Source: an uncultured Olsenella sp. (GTDB lineage: Bacteria; Actinomycetota; Coriobacteriia; Coriobacteriales; Atopobiaceae). From it: a DNA stretch of 64,000 nucleotides. The stretch covers positions 62,001 to 126,000 of the forward strand of contig ONBR01000011.1 of assembly GCA_900316105.1 (NCBI GenBank). Reading direction: 5' to 3'. Of this stretch, positions 55,454 through 63,776 are shown piece by piece (the stretch's first letter is position 1; each line of letters starts with the position of its first letter). The notes below the pieces were generated by a model that was not told where the DNA came from, did not search any database, and worked only from the letters and a program-made list of their open reading frames with translations. The position numbers were made by a program, and so were the translations under genes.

Positions 55454-56200
55454 TCAGTTCTTCCAGGGCACGCTGGTGAGGCTCCAGCCCTGGGCGGTCC
55501 AGTAGTCGGCGTCGATCTTTGGCCAGGTAGGCAGCTGGTGGAGCTTGAGACTCAGGACGAAGTATGCCCGCGTCCGCAGGCCTGGATGGGCGCGGCCAGT
55601 GCGGCGGTCCCGCTCAAAAGAGGACCGCACCTTGCGGGCCATCGCGTCCACCGAGCGCACGATCTTTTGTCTACGCTCGGGCGTCACCTGCTTCCAGAAG
55701 CTCGCCCGCACGACGAAGCCCATCTTGCGGACCTTGGCGGCTCCCCAGTAGAAGGCAGAGTCGGCCATGTCGCGCAGTGCCCCGCGCGTACCGCCGCCGG
55801 CGGCAGTCGTCACGCAGACGACCTGGCTGTGAAACATGTGTGGTGCGGGTCGGTGCAGCATCCAGCGGTAGCCAAAGTGGTCCAGGAAGGTCTTCATGGC
55901 GCCAGTGACATGGTAGACGTAGGTGGGACTGGCAAGGATGATCACGTCCGCCTGGTCCAGGACCTCGATGATGGGCTGGAATCGGCTCCGATGGGGACAG
56001 AGCTCTTCGGATGTGTGCAGACAGCTGGCGCAACCCGTGCAGAAGTCGCCAAAGTCCCTGGGCAGGAAGAACTCCGTCAGGTCGGAGTCGGAGTCGGCGT
56101 CGGAGTCGGCCTCGCCCTCTAGTAGGCGGTCGGCCAACATGCGTGCTATGTGGTAGGTGGACCCCTTGTGGTTGGTTCCACAGACGAGCGCGATGCGCAA
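55454..56200 (-). CDS. NAD(P)H-dependent FMN reductase / flavodoxin-fold protein
   Basis: A 248-aa protein of the flavodoxin-like fold. It opens with the FMN-phosphate loop VCGTNHKGSTYHIA. It has CTGCASCLHT and a third Cys (ELCPHR), the spacing seen in iron-sulfur flavoproteins. The SPTYVYHVTGAMKTFLDHF segment contacts flavin. The C-terminal 60 residues are basic and may be membrane-facing. Residues 31-40 are an Asp/Ser run (DSDADSDSD) encoded by a GAGTCGG-like microsatellite that could vary in length. Its electron partner is unknown, and no operon partner is present. Confidence 0.8.
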   Translation of the reverse strand: MRIALVCGTNHKGSTYHIARMLADRLLEGEADSDADSDSDLTEFFLPRDFGDFCTGCASCLHTSEELCPHRSRFQPIIEVLDQADVIILASPTYVYHVTGAMKTFLDHFGYRWMLHRPAPHMFHSQVVCVTTAAGGGTRGALRDMADSAFYWGAAKVRKMGFVVRASFWKQVTPERRQKIVRSVDAMARKVRSSFERDRRTGRAHPGLRTRAYFVLSLKLHQLPTWPKIDADYWTAQGWSLTSVPWKN

Positions 56201-56553
56201 AGAAGATCATCTCCAATGAAGGTACGGCGTCTGGAGGGCAGCCAGTCGCAGGGCACTACCCTATCGCAAGCTCACCCTCAGGAAAAGGGCTGCGGCAGAA
56301 AGGGACAAAAGTGGCGCGGAACTCACGCCGGTGCCGAGAGGCCCCCGGCGATTCAACGGCAGCCTCGGAAAGGCAATCCATGACGCAATCCATGACGCGC
56401 GTCGGCAACATTGCGTCTTTTCAGGCCGATGACCTGGTCATATTCAAACAGCCAATGCGAAGAGGCACCGGTCAGCCGCTCAGGATGTCCCATTTCACAC
56501 CTGCAACTAGCAAGATCCGGCAATGTCAACAGTCGCGGAATCGGCGGGGGTTC

Positions 56554-56675
56554 CCTGGGTCGGCAGGGGTCTTGGGTCGGGGTCCTGGGCCGGCAGGGAT
56601 CCCGGGTCGGGGGTCCCGGGTCGGGGGTCCCGGGTCGGGGATCCCGGGTCGGGGGTCCCGGGTCGGCGGAGGCGG
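56554..56675. repeat. G-rich 15-bp tandem repeat
   Basis: About seven imperfect units of GGGTCGGGGGTCCCG are present, most regular from 56602 to 56672. Each unit contains a GGGTCCC or GGGATCCC mini-palindrome. The plus strand has many G runs of three to five and could form G-quadruplexes. It lies in the 1556-bp gene-poor stretch 56201-57756; the part from 56201 to 56550 shows nothing I can assign. Confidence 0.8.
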
Positions 56676-56801
56676 ACAACAAACACCGCGGACGGTCTCA
56701 TCCGCTTACGTTTTCGTTTGGAAGTGCGTACCCCATTACAGTCTCAGTCAGCCAATCACATGCTCAGCCAGCCCCAGGGACCCCCGAACTGAAGTGAGTG
56801 A

Positions 56802-56906
56802 CTTGCAACTGGATGTGTGTATCTGGTCATCGGATGTGTGTATCTGGTCATCGGATGCGTGTATCCACGGGCCGGTTGTGTGTACCCAGCTTGCGGATGT
56901 GAGTAC
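56802..56906 (-). repeat. Array 2, left half: five 21-bp repeats in reverse orientation
   Basis: Units start at 56802, 56823, 56844, 56865 and 56886, all exactly 21 bp. On the minus strand they read RTACNCRCAWCCG. The last unit enters the palindrome at 56891. Confidence 0.9.
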
Positions 56907-56922
56907 GTACTCACATCCGCAA
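56891..56922. repeat. Central 32-bp perfect palindrome of array 2
   Basis: The two 16-base arms are exact complements with the centre at 56906/56907 (GAGTAC-GTACTC). It places two GTACTCACATCCG units head to head, as in array 1. Confidence 0.92.
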
Positions 56923-57007
56923 TAATCGCACTCAAGCCATCTACCTGGGTAAACGTAATTCGCAATTTCATCAGGAGCATCCAGATGCCCCAATGGCAAC
57001 AAAATTC
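56923..57007. other. Array 2 spacer with box shared with array 1
   Basis: The box GCCNTNTACCTGNGNAAACGNAA lies at 56936-56958, at offset 30-52 from 56907, the same offset as in array 1. The forward repeats start at offset 101 in both. Confidence 0.75.
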
Positions 57008-57385
57008 TTACTCACTTCCGACGCTCGGATACACACATCAGATGGCGAGATACTCACATCCATTTCGAGAATACACACACCGACAAGCCAATTACTCACA
57101 ACCACTTCGCAGATACACACATTCGAAGGTCTAATGACACAGGCAAGAAGACCGGCGCGCACATCCTGCCGCTAGGTACTCACACCCGCCCCACAGGTAC
57201 TCACATCCGGCCGCTAGGTACTCACACCCGCCCCACAGGCGCGCACATCCTGCCGCTAGGTACTCACACCCGCCCCACAGGTACGCACATCCGCCCTGCA
57301 AATACTCACATCCGCCCGGCCAGCACTCACACCCGCTCGACCAGTACTCACATCCACCCGACAAGTGCTCCTGGGCTCCATAGCC
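57008..57385 (+). repeat. Array 2, right half: seventeen 21-bp repeats plus a degenerate one
   Basis: Units start every 21 bp from 57008 to 57344 without a single slip, followed by a degenerate unit at 57365. The consensus is RTACTCACAYCCG plus eight variable bases. Two unit types alternate between 57155 and 57280 (GCCGCTAG and CCCCACAG endings). The array runs directly into a broken membrane-protein gene. Confidence 0.92.
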
Positions 57386-57697
57386 TTTCCCCTCTTGCAC
57401 CTGCCTCAGCTGGGCTACTTTGCCACGGCCTTCCTCTCGGCACGGCAAACATGGTGGCGGCCTGCATAGTGGCTCTGACCTGCAGGGACAAGCTGGGCAG
57501 GACCCGCAGCGGGCGCCACCTGGCTGCAGCGGGCGCCACCTGGCTGCAGCGGGCGCCACCTGACCGTAGCGGGCGCCTGCGCCGCGGCTCCGCTGGCCCT
57601 CTGCACCTGTGCGAACAAGATAGCCATCACTGTGGAGCAGGGCCTCTACCGCGACCTCATGGGCTACTACAGCGAAGCCGTGACTAACTGGGATTAG
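57371..57697 (+). pseudogene. Remnant of an unidentified membrane-protein gene with 20-bp tandem expansion
   Basis: Three reading-frame pieces look protein-like. The first is hydrophobic (LLGSIAFPLLHLPQLGYFAT, then FLSA) from the array edge. The second starts at 57451 (MVAACIVALTCRDKLG). The third ends at 57697 (CANKIAITVEQGLYRDL and GYYSEAVTNWD). The second and third are separated by a 20-bp tandem repeat, GCAGCGGGCGCCACCTGGCT, present three times plus a part (57506-57577). Removing two copies restores one frame across the junction. The 5' part of the gene is absent where array 2 ends. I do not recognise the family. Confidence 0.5.
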
Positions 57698-57756
57698 GCA
57701 AGGACCCTCGAAAGAGGGACACGGCTCCGAAAATGCCGGTCAAAACTTGCAGCGGC

Positions 57757-59157
57757 CTAGTCCTTGAAGTGAATCCGCCTGAGGACGAAGCGGGTGGGCC
57801 GGGCTTCCGCCTCCTCGCCGGCGTCTCCTCCCCAGTCGATGCCCAGGAGGTAGGTCCTGCGACCGTGCGAGCCATAGTGGAGCTGGTTGGAGCAGCGGGC
57901 GGGCTTGAGGCCGGAGCCTCCCACCTTGACCGTCAGGACCGCCGCATCGTTGCCAAAGTCCGAGCGCGCACAGACGCCCTGGCTCTCGTCCGCCTGGAGC
58001 TGGCCCGCCCTTATCGGGCCGCCTTCGCCAAAGACCTCACCCAGTCGGTCGACCAGGGGCCCCAGCTCCTCCCTCAGCGCCGACAGGGCATCCAGGTGGC
58101 GGGGCTCCAGCCGCGTCAGTGGGGCACCCCTCTGGCCTGGGGCCATTCCGTCACGATAGGTCGCACCAACCTCCGCAAGGGAGCCCACGTGTTCGAGCCG
58201 TCCCAGGTCGGCGGAAAGAAACCCCCTGCCCTCGGTGCCCAGCCAGGACTCGACGGAGGGATCGCCCTCGGCCGGCCCAAGCAGACCGGCATCCACACCC
58301 AGAAGCTCCCCCAGGACCCCTCGCACCGCGGTGCCGCAGACGTCGTTTCGGAGCTCCTGCAGGCAGAGTGACCTCGACGTGGCATCCGCGGAGAGCTCCA
58401 GCTCATAAACCACCTTCCCCAGCACGTGGTGGCGGGGCAGACCAGAGAACTTCCGTAGCCTGGAGAAGGTGTCCAGCCAGAGGGCCGGGTACAGGAAGCC
58501 GGGGTTGGCCCCCATGCCACGAGCCAGCCGGTAGACCTCCCCCTCCACGATGAGAAGACCCTCCCCCGCCATGCGCTCGAAGAGCTGCCACTCCAGGACG
58601 CAGTCGTTGGCCGAGGAGTGGACGTCCTCCACGCCACCGATGCCAAAGGCGCGGCAGAGGTTGTCCTTTGACGCGGGGTAAGCCGCGTGACCCGAGCAAA
58701 AGACGAGCTTCTTGAAGTCGCGGAAGCGAACGCGGTCGAAGCCTCGCAGGCCGTGCTCGCGTATGTAGCGACGGAGGAAGCGCTCGTCGAAGTTGCCCCC
58801 GCCGTAGGCCAGGACCAGGCGCCGGTCCAATTCGAAGTCACTGATCAGCTGGTCCAGTTCTCCCTGGCTCAGGGGTTCCAGACCCTCCAGGTCCTCTGCA
58901 CGGATGCCGTTTACCTGGGCCGCCTCGGGATCTATGGCGTCGTTCTTCTCCAGGGGCAGGAAGCGGTCAAAGACCCTCCCCTCATCCGGCTTGTAGAAGG
59001 ATATGGAAAGGAGGTCGTCCGTCTCCTCGTCGAGGCCGTTGGTCTCCACGTCCACGACCACGTAGTCGCTGGGGTCAGGCTGGAGGTATCTGGGATGTGT
59101 CTGGGACACGCCTGCTCTTTTCCACTTGCCGGATTCTGCAAACTCATCTTGCCACAA
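57757..59157 (-). CDS. DnaQ-like 3'-5' exonuclease with uncharacterised C-terminal domain
   Basis: Residues 30-195 form a DEDD exonuclease domain: VVVDVETNGLD with Asp36 and Glu38 (Exo I), a middle motif in YGGGNFDERFLR (Exo II), and HSSANDCVLEWQLFERM near its end (Exo III, DEDDh type). Residues 200-466 do not match a family I know; they contain many acidic and Gly residues and end in a basic RPTRFVLRRIHF. Similar exonuclease domains occur in DNA polymerase III epsilon and RNase T. The first start is a TTG at 59157 with a poor ribosome-binding site, so the N-terminus is uncertain. The gene is divergent from the GGDEF-EAL gene and has no operon partner. Confidence 0.75.
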   Translation of the reverse strand: MWQDEFAESGKWKRAGVSQTHPRYLQPDPSDYVVVDVETNGLDEETDDLLSISFYKPDEGRVFDRFLPLEKNDAIDPEAAQVNGIRAEDLEGLEPLSQGELDQLISDFELDRRLVLAYGGGNFDERFLRRYIREHGLRGFDRVRFRDFKKLVFCSGHAAYPASKDNLCRAFGIGGVEDVHSSANDCVLEWQLFERMAGEGLLIVEGEVYRLARGMGANPGFLYPALWLDTFSRLRKFSGLPRHHVLGKVVYELELSADATSRSLCLQELRNDVCGTAVRGVLGELLGVDAGLLGPAEGDPSVESWLGTEGRGFLSADLGRLEHVGSLAEVGATYRDGMAPGQRGAPLTRLEPRHLDALSALREELGPLVDRLGEVFGEGGPIRAGQLQADESQGVCARSDFGNDAAVLTVKVGGSGLKPARCSNQLHYGSHGRRTYLLGIDWGGDAGEEAEARPTRFVLRRIHFKD

Positions 59158-59316
59158 AAGAGCGAAAGAGCGGCAGAACCCTCAAGTGACTCCGCCCCAC
59201 GGGGGATGAGGCCCTCAGGGTGCTTTTTCATACCGTGCCTTAATAAACATGTTGCTAAAATGGGGAAAAGCAAATTCTCTCAAGCCGCGTGACCCATTTT
59301 TCATGGAGGCATGGCG

Positions 59317-61803
59317 ATGCGCGCTGATGGCGACAGAAAGAAGGGGCGTCTGACCTTCTCGATTATCCGGGTCATCCTGGGCATCGCCGCCATCCTGCTG
59401 ATCATCACGGGCATCAACATGCTCTTTGATCAGTTCACTGCCAACAACTCCATGATCAGGGACATCGCCAAGGAGTCCCTGCGCGACGAGAGCGAACACA
59501 GGGTCCTCTTCCTCTCCTCCTACTCCCAGTCCCACTTTTCGGTTCCTCTCCAGTGGAAGGGCATAGACGAGGAGTTCGAGGGCTCGAAGGTCACCCTGGA
59601 TACCGAGTACATGGACACAAAGAACCACCCGGACGAACGAAGTCTGAGGCGCTTCACCAACATGCTGTCGGGCAAGCTTGCCACCACCCACTACGACGTC
59701 CTTATTGTCGGAGACGACAACGCGCTCGCCTTTGCTGACGCCCACCGCGACGATCTCTTCAAGGACGTCCCCATCGTGTTCCTGGGCATCAACGATCTCG
59801 GGTACGCCGAGAGGGCCCACCAGGAGGGCTGGGCCACGGGCATTCCCGAGGAGAGCAACTTCGCGGACGTCTTTCACACGGCGGCGGGCCTCTTTCCCGA
59901 CTGCAAGAAGTTCGTCTGCATCGTGGATGACTCGCCCACGGGCCAGGGAGACCTCGCCCAGCTCCAGCAGATAGAGAGCCAGTTCCCTGACCACGAGTTT
60001 CAGGTCATAAACAGCTCGCAGCTCTCCAAGGATGACTACATCCGGACCATCGAGGCCATAGACGACCAGTCGGTCATCTTTGATCTCGACGCCTTCAGGG
60101 ACGCCGACGGCAACACCTACTCCATCGACGACACCTGCAGGCTCCTCTCCTCCCACTCCACCAGGCCAGTCTTTCGCGCATCTACAGGCGGTGTGGGAAA
60201 TGGTGCCCTCTGCAGCGGCTTCCTGGACTTCAAGGGCTTTGGCCGCGACGCGGCACACATGTCCGTCCAGATCATGAGCGGGACCTCCCCCGCCGATATC
60301 CCCCTGGTCCACAACAACCAGACCAGCTACGTCTTTGACATGAAGCAGATGGAGCGCTTTGGTCTGAAGGACGATGAACTGCCACAACATTCCACGGTCA
60401 TCAACGAGCGTCGCCCCCTCTGGGAGCAGTACCGAAGCGTCCTCATCCCCGTCTTACACATCGTGCTTGGTCTGGTCGTTACCATCATTTCCCTGGTCAT
60501 CAGCACCATCAACACATCTCGCGATGCCAAAAGGCTGCGCGAGAGCGAGCAGAAGCTCCGACATGAGCTCTACTACGACACCCTGACCGACCTGATAAAC
60601 CGAAACGGCCTCTTTGAACTGTACATCAGACCCTATCGGACCGCTTGTACGGTCAACATCGATGGCTTCAAGTTCATCAACGAGAAGTACGGACATTCCT
60701 GTGGTGACCAGATTCTAAAGACGGTGGCGGAAAGGCTCTCCTCCATCCGCGGCGCGAAGGCGGCCAGGCTGGGCGGAGACGAGTTCTTCGTCCTCTTTCG
60801 AAAGGACCTCAGCGAGGACCATGGCGAGATCGAGCGCTTCGATGCCCTCATGCACGAGCCCTACCAGTACCAGAACCAGCTGATAGATGTGTCCTTATCC
60901 GTAGGCCTTGCCTTGCGCGAGGGCGACGAGCCGCTGGACGAGCTTCTGACCAAGGCAGAGCTGGCCATGTACGAGAGCCGTAGGACCCGCGAGCACCATG
61001 GCCTGCAGATCTACAACGAAAAGCTGAGGAAGGAGATCGACCAGCGGTCGGCCCTGGTGTCGGTGCTCCAGCACGCAGTGCGCGACGACAGCTTCTCGGT
61101 GGTCTATCAGCCGCAGGTGGACACCACCACGGGCGAACTTAATGGCTTCGAGGCCCTCTGTAGACTCCAGGACAACCGCTACTACCCCGGGCAGTTCATC
61201 CCCGTCGCCGAGGAGAGCGGCCTCATCATCCAGATCGACCGCATCGTCACCCGCAAGGTCATCGAGCAGATGGCCAGTTGGAAGCAGGAGGGCCTCCCCC
61301 TGCCCGTCGTCTCCATCAACTACTCCGCCCGTCAGCTCAGGGACCGGGACTACTGCGGCTTCCTGGCAGAGCTCCTGTGCAAGTACGACATCCCCACGAA
61401 TAAGGTCAAGGTGGAGATCACCGAGACCAGCGTCTTTTCGGACAGGGAGCGCAGCGACGAGTTCTTTGCCGAGGCAGACCGCATGGGCATCCTGCTCGCC
61501 CTGGACGACTACGGCACGGGCTACTCCTCCATCACGGCGGTCACGAACATGCCGGTGACCTTCGTGAAGTTCGACAAGTCCCTGATCGACGAGTACCTGG
61601 TGGAGGGCCGCCTCCCCTTCCTGGATAACCTCACGGCCATCGTCCACGACCTGGGAAAGAAGGTCATAGCCGAGGGCGTGGAGACAAAGGAGCAGTACCT
61701 GCTGGCAAAGCAAATCGGCATCGACCAGATCCAGGGCTACTACTTTGGTCGTCCCGTCCCCGCCGACGAGGCAGCACGCTACCTGTCGTCCCGCCCAATG
61801 TGA
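59317..61803 (+). CDS. Membrane GGDEF-EAL protein with extracytoplasmic substrate-binding sensor
   Basis: A bifunctional cyclic-di-GMP enzyme of 828 aa. Membrane segment 1 (about 16-37) and segment 2 (about 373-397) enclose an extracellular domain like ABC-transporter substrate-binding proteins (VLFLSSYSQSHFSVPLQWKG opening). The cytosolic GGDEF domain has an intact GGDEF at 486-490 and DGFKFINEKYGHSCGDQ, so cyclase activity is plausible. The EAL domain has EAL at 612-614, DDYGTGYSS and YYFGRPV, so phosphodiesterase activity is also plausible. I prefer the ATG at 59317, seven bases after GGAGG; the ATG at 59311 is too close. The sensed ligand is unknown. No c-di-GMP effector gene is nearby. 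Confidence 0.92.
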   Translation: MRADGDRKKGRLTFSIIRVILGIAAILLIITGINMLFDQFTANNSMIRDIAKESLRDESEHRVLFLSSYSQSHFSVPLQWKGIDEEFEGSKVTLDTEYMDTKNHPDERSLRRFTNMLSGKLATTHYDVLIVGDDNALAFADAHRDDLFKDVPIVFLGINDLGYAERAHQEGWATGIPEESNFADVFHTAAGLFPDCKKFVCIVDDSPTGQGDLAQLQQIESQFPDHEFQVINSSQLSKDDYIRTIEAIDDQSVIFDLDAFRDADGNTYSIDDTCRLLSSHSTRPVFRASTGGVGNGALCSGFLDFKGFGRDAAHMSVQIMSGTSPADIPLVHNNQTSYVFDMKQMERFGLKDDELPQHSTVINERRPLWEQYRSVLIPVLHIVLGLVVTIISLVISTINTSRDAKRLRESEQKLRHELYYDTLTDLINRNGLFELYIRPYRTACTVNIDGFKFINEKYGHSCGDQILKTVAERLSSIRGAKAARLGGDEFFVLFRKDLSEDHGEIERFDALMHEPYQYQNQLIDVSLSVGLALREGDEPLDELLTKAELAMYESRRTREHHGLQIYNEKLRKEIDQRSALVSVLQHAVRDDSFSVVYQPQVDTTTGELNGFEALCRLQDNRYYPGQFIPVAEESGLIIQIDRIVTRKVIEQMASWKQEGLPLPVVSINYSARQLRDRDYCGFLAELLCKYDIPTNKVKVEITETSVFSDRERSDEFFAEADRMGILLALDDYGTGYSSITAVTNMPVTFVKFDKSLIDEYLVEGRLPFLDNLTAIVHDLGKKVIAEGVETKEQYLLAKQIGIDQIQGYYFGRPVPADEAARYLSSRPM

Positions 61804-61963
61804 CAAATAGGCTCAGGGGACACTGTCACACTGCTGCCATCTATGGACAGAGCCGAGCAAATGACAGAAATGTCGATTGCCTGTGTGATGAGAGCCTCAG
61901 AGCGCCGTCATGTCTGAGGGAGCTTCCCACAAGGGCGGTCGCATCGCTTGCGAAGGAGAGGCC

Positions 61964-63172
61964 ATGAGCATCTGTCCCAAGTGCGGCAGGGAAAACCCAG
62001 ACGGAGCCAAGTTCTGCGTGCGCTGCGGCGCGTCGATGGAGGGGGCCGTGGAGGCCAAGGCAACGACCCAGTCGGCTCCCGCGCCTGACACCGACGCCGT
62101 GCCTGACACCGACGCCGAGTCCGCGTTTGACCCCAGCATGGCAAAGACGACAGTCCTTCCCGAGGGCAAGGGCTACGTAGCCCCCAGGCCCTGCTACGAG
62201 GACCCCCAGGCCGAGGTCATTCCCCTCTCTGGTCAGGCCCCGCAGGCAGACGCCAGCCAGCCCTGGAATGTGAACCAGCCCACGCAGGTCCAGCCCCAGG
62301 CGGCACAGCCTGGTAGGACCCCCGGAAACGGACGTCCTCCCGTGCCCCTTGGTGCACCGCCCTTCCCTGGTGCCAACTCCGCAGGCGGAGGACCTGCGAG
62401 TGGCGGACCGGCAAAGCCGGGAGGGCCCGACCTCTCCTATGACGCGGCCTACAACAAGCCAAGGAAGTCCAAGGGCGGCAAGGGCAAGGTCATCGCCATC
62501 GTCGCCGCTGCCGTGGCCGTAGTGCTCGTGGCCTTCCTCGTCTTTGGTGGCGGCAAGCAGGCCACCTTCCGCCACTCCACGAGCCCTGACTCTGACTCCG
62601 AAAAGAACGTCCAGGAGGTAACGAAGGACGAGGACTCCAACAAGGAAAAGAAGCAAGAGGAGGACCAGCAGAAGGTCGACGACAAGGAGAAGCAGGAGCA
62701 GAACTCCCACGATGGCGCCAATGACTACGCCTCGAAGCCCGGCTCCTCCAAGGAGAAGGCCCTCGAGGCCGCCCAGAACTACCTGAGCTTCACCGCCTTC
62801 TCTCATGACGGGCTGATCGAGCAGCTTGAGTACGAGGGCCTGAGCGAGGAGGACGCCACCTACGCGGCAGACAACTGCGGCGCCGACTGGAACGAGCAGG
62901 CGTTGAAGAAGGGTAAGGAATACATAGGCATCACCTCTTTCTCGCATGACGGCCTGATCAAGCAGCTCAAGTACGACAAGTTCACCGACGAGCAGGCGGC
63001 CTACGCGGCAGACAACTGCGGGGCCGACTGGAACGAGCAGGCTGTTGGCGCGGCAAAGGACTACCTGGAGTTCATGAACAACCCCTCCCATGACGAGCTG
63101 GTGGACCAGCTCAAATATGATGGATTCACGCCAGACCAGGCAGAATACGGCGCTACGCACGCAGGCGTCTAG
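61964..63172 (+). CDS. Zinc-ribbon membrane protein with three Ltp repeats
   Basis: A 402-aa protein with three parts. A zinc-ribbon (SICPKCGRENPDG...FCVRCG) begins at the ATG at 61964, with AAGGAG five bases upstream. A long Pro/Gly/Ala-rich region leads to one membrane segment (about 165-188). An extracellular Lys/Glu/Asp-rich linker then leads to three copies of an Ltp-type repeat (FSHDGLIEQLEYEG, FSHDGLIKQLKYDK, PSHDELVDQLKYDG, separated by AADNCGADWNEQA). Ltp repeats are known from surface lipoproteins, including a phage superinfection-exclusion protein. Here there is no lipoprotein signal, so the anchor is the membrane segment. A direct repeat of 18 bp (PDTDA twice) lies near residue 35. 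Confidence 0.88.
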   Translation: MSICPKCGRENPDGAKFCVRCGASMEGAVEAKATTQSAPAPDTDAVPDTDAESAFDPSMAKTTVLPEGKGYVAPRPCYEDPQAEVIPLSGQAPQADASQPWNVNQPTQVQPQAAQPGRTPGNGRPPVPLGAPPFPGANSAGGGPASGGPAKPGGPDLSYDAAYNKPRKSKGGKGKVIAIVAAAVAVVLVAFLVFGGGKQATFRHSTSPDSDSEKNVQEVTKDEDSNKEKKQEEDQQKVDDKEKQEQNSHDGANDYASKPGSSKEKALEAAQNYLSFTAFSHDGLIEQLEYEGLSEEDATYAADNCGADWNEQALKKGKEYIGITSFSHDGLIKQLKYDKFTDEQAAYAADNCGADWNEQAVGAAKDYLEFMNNPSHDELVDQLKYDGFTPDQAEYGATHAGV

Positions 63173-63205
63173 GCTGGGTGTAGACTAGCCATCGGAAGAG
63201 AGCTG

Positions 63206-63235
63206 AAGTCGGGGCGCTCTGGAGCGTCCCGACTT
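63206..63235 (+). terminator. Terminator of the Ltp-repeat gene
   Basis: Arms 63206-63219 and 63222-63235 (AAGTCGGGGCGCTC with one mismatch) are followed by TTTT-CAT. Confidence 0.8.
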
Positions 63236-63289
63236 TTCATATGCGTTGCCTTGGTGCCGATGCCCCACACCACGAGACGGGAGACTGCC

Positions 63290-63679
63290 ATGACTATCCA
63301 GGAGCGTGCCGAGAAGGCCGTCCAGTACAAGCATTCCGGCTACAACTGCTGCCAGGCGGTCACGGCTGCCTGTGGGGACCTGGTGGACGCAGATCCCCAG
63401 CAGCTCCTCCAGCTCTCCGCTGGCTTTGGCGGCGGCATGGGCTGCATGGAGGCCACCTGCGGTGCCCTGAACGGCGCGGTCATGGTGGCCGGCCTGATGA
63501 CCGAGGGACAGAGGACCATCCCCATCGCCCGCCAGACGCTGGCCAGCTTCCGCCAGAAGAGCGGGGCCACCACCTGCAAGGACCTGAAGGGCCGTGATAC
63601 GGGCGTCGTCCTCTGCCCCTGCGACGACTGCGTCCGCAACGCCATCTATGCCCTGGGAGAGACCCTGGGCCTGGAGTAA
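63290..63679 (+). CDS. C_GCAxxG_C_C family redox protein
   Basis: A 129-aa cytosolic protein with the family's ordered cysteines: YNCCQAV, GFGGGMGCMEATCGALNGA, TTCKDL and LCPCDDCV. Members often lie near redox or iron-sulfur genes and probably bind a metal or cluster; the role is not established. The start is the ATG at 63290 with GGGAG six bases upstream; an upstream in-frame ATG at 63251 is less likely. Confidence 0.88.
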   Translation: MTIQERAEKAVQYKHSGYNCCQAVTAACGDLVDADPQQLLQLSAGFGGGMGCMEATCGALNGAVMVAGLMTEGQRTIPIARQTLASFRQKSGATTCKDLKGRDTGVVLCPCDDCVRNAIYALGETLGLE

Positions 63680-63776
63680 GGCCAAGTCCGCAAGGGCGGC
63701 ACGAAAGGGCAAGCCGCACCGATGGGACTACGCCTGGGCAGGGCCGCGCGCCTGACGCTCCCTGGTATCCCATAAG

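Noticed and set aside
56201..56550. Gene remnants or a regulatory RNA left of the G-rich repeat
   Set aside because: I saw short frames and a duplicated CAATCCATGACG motif, but no start, motif or structure strong enough to report.
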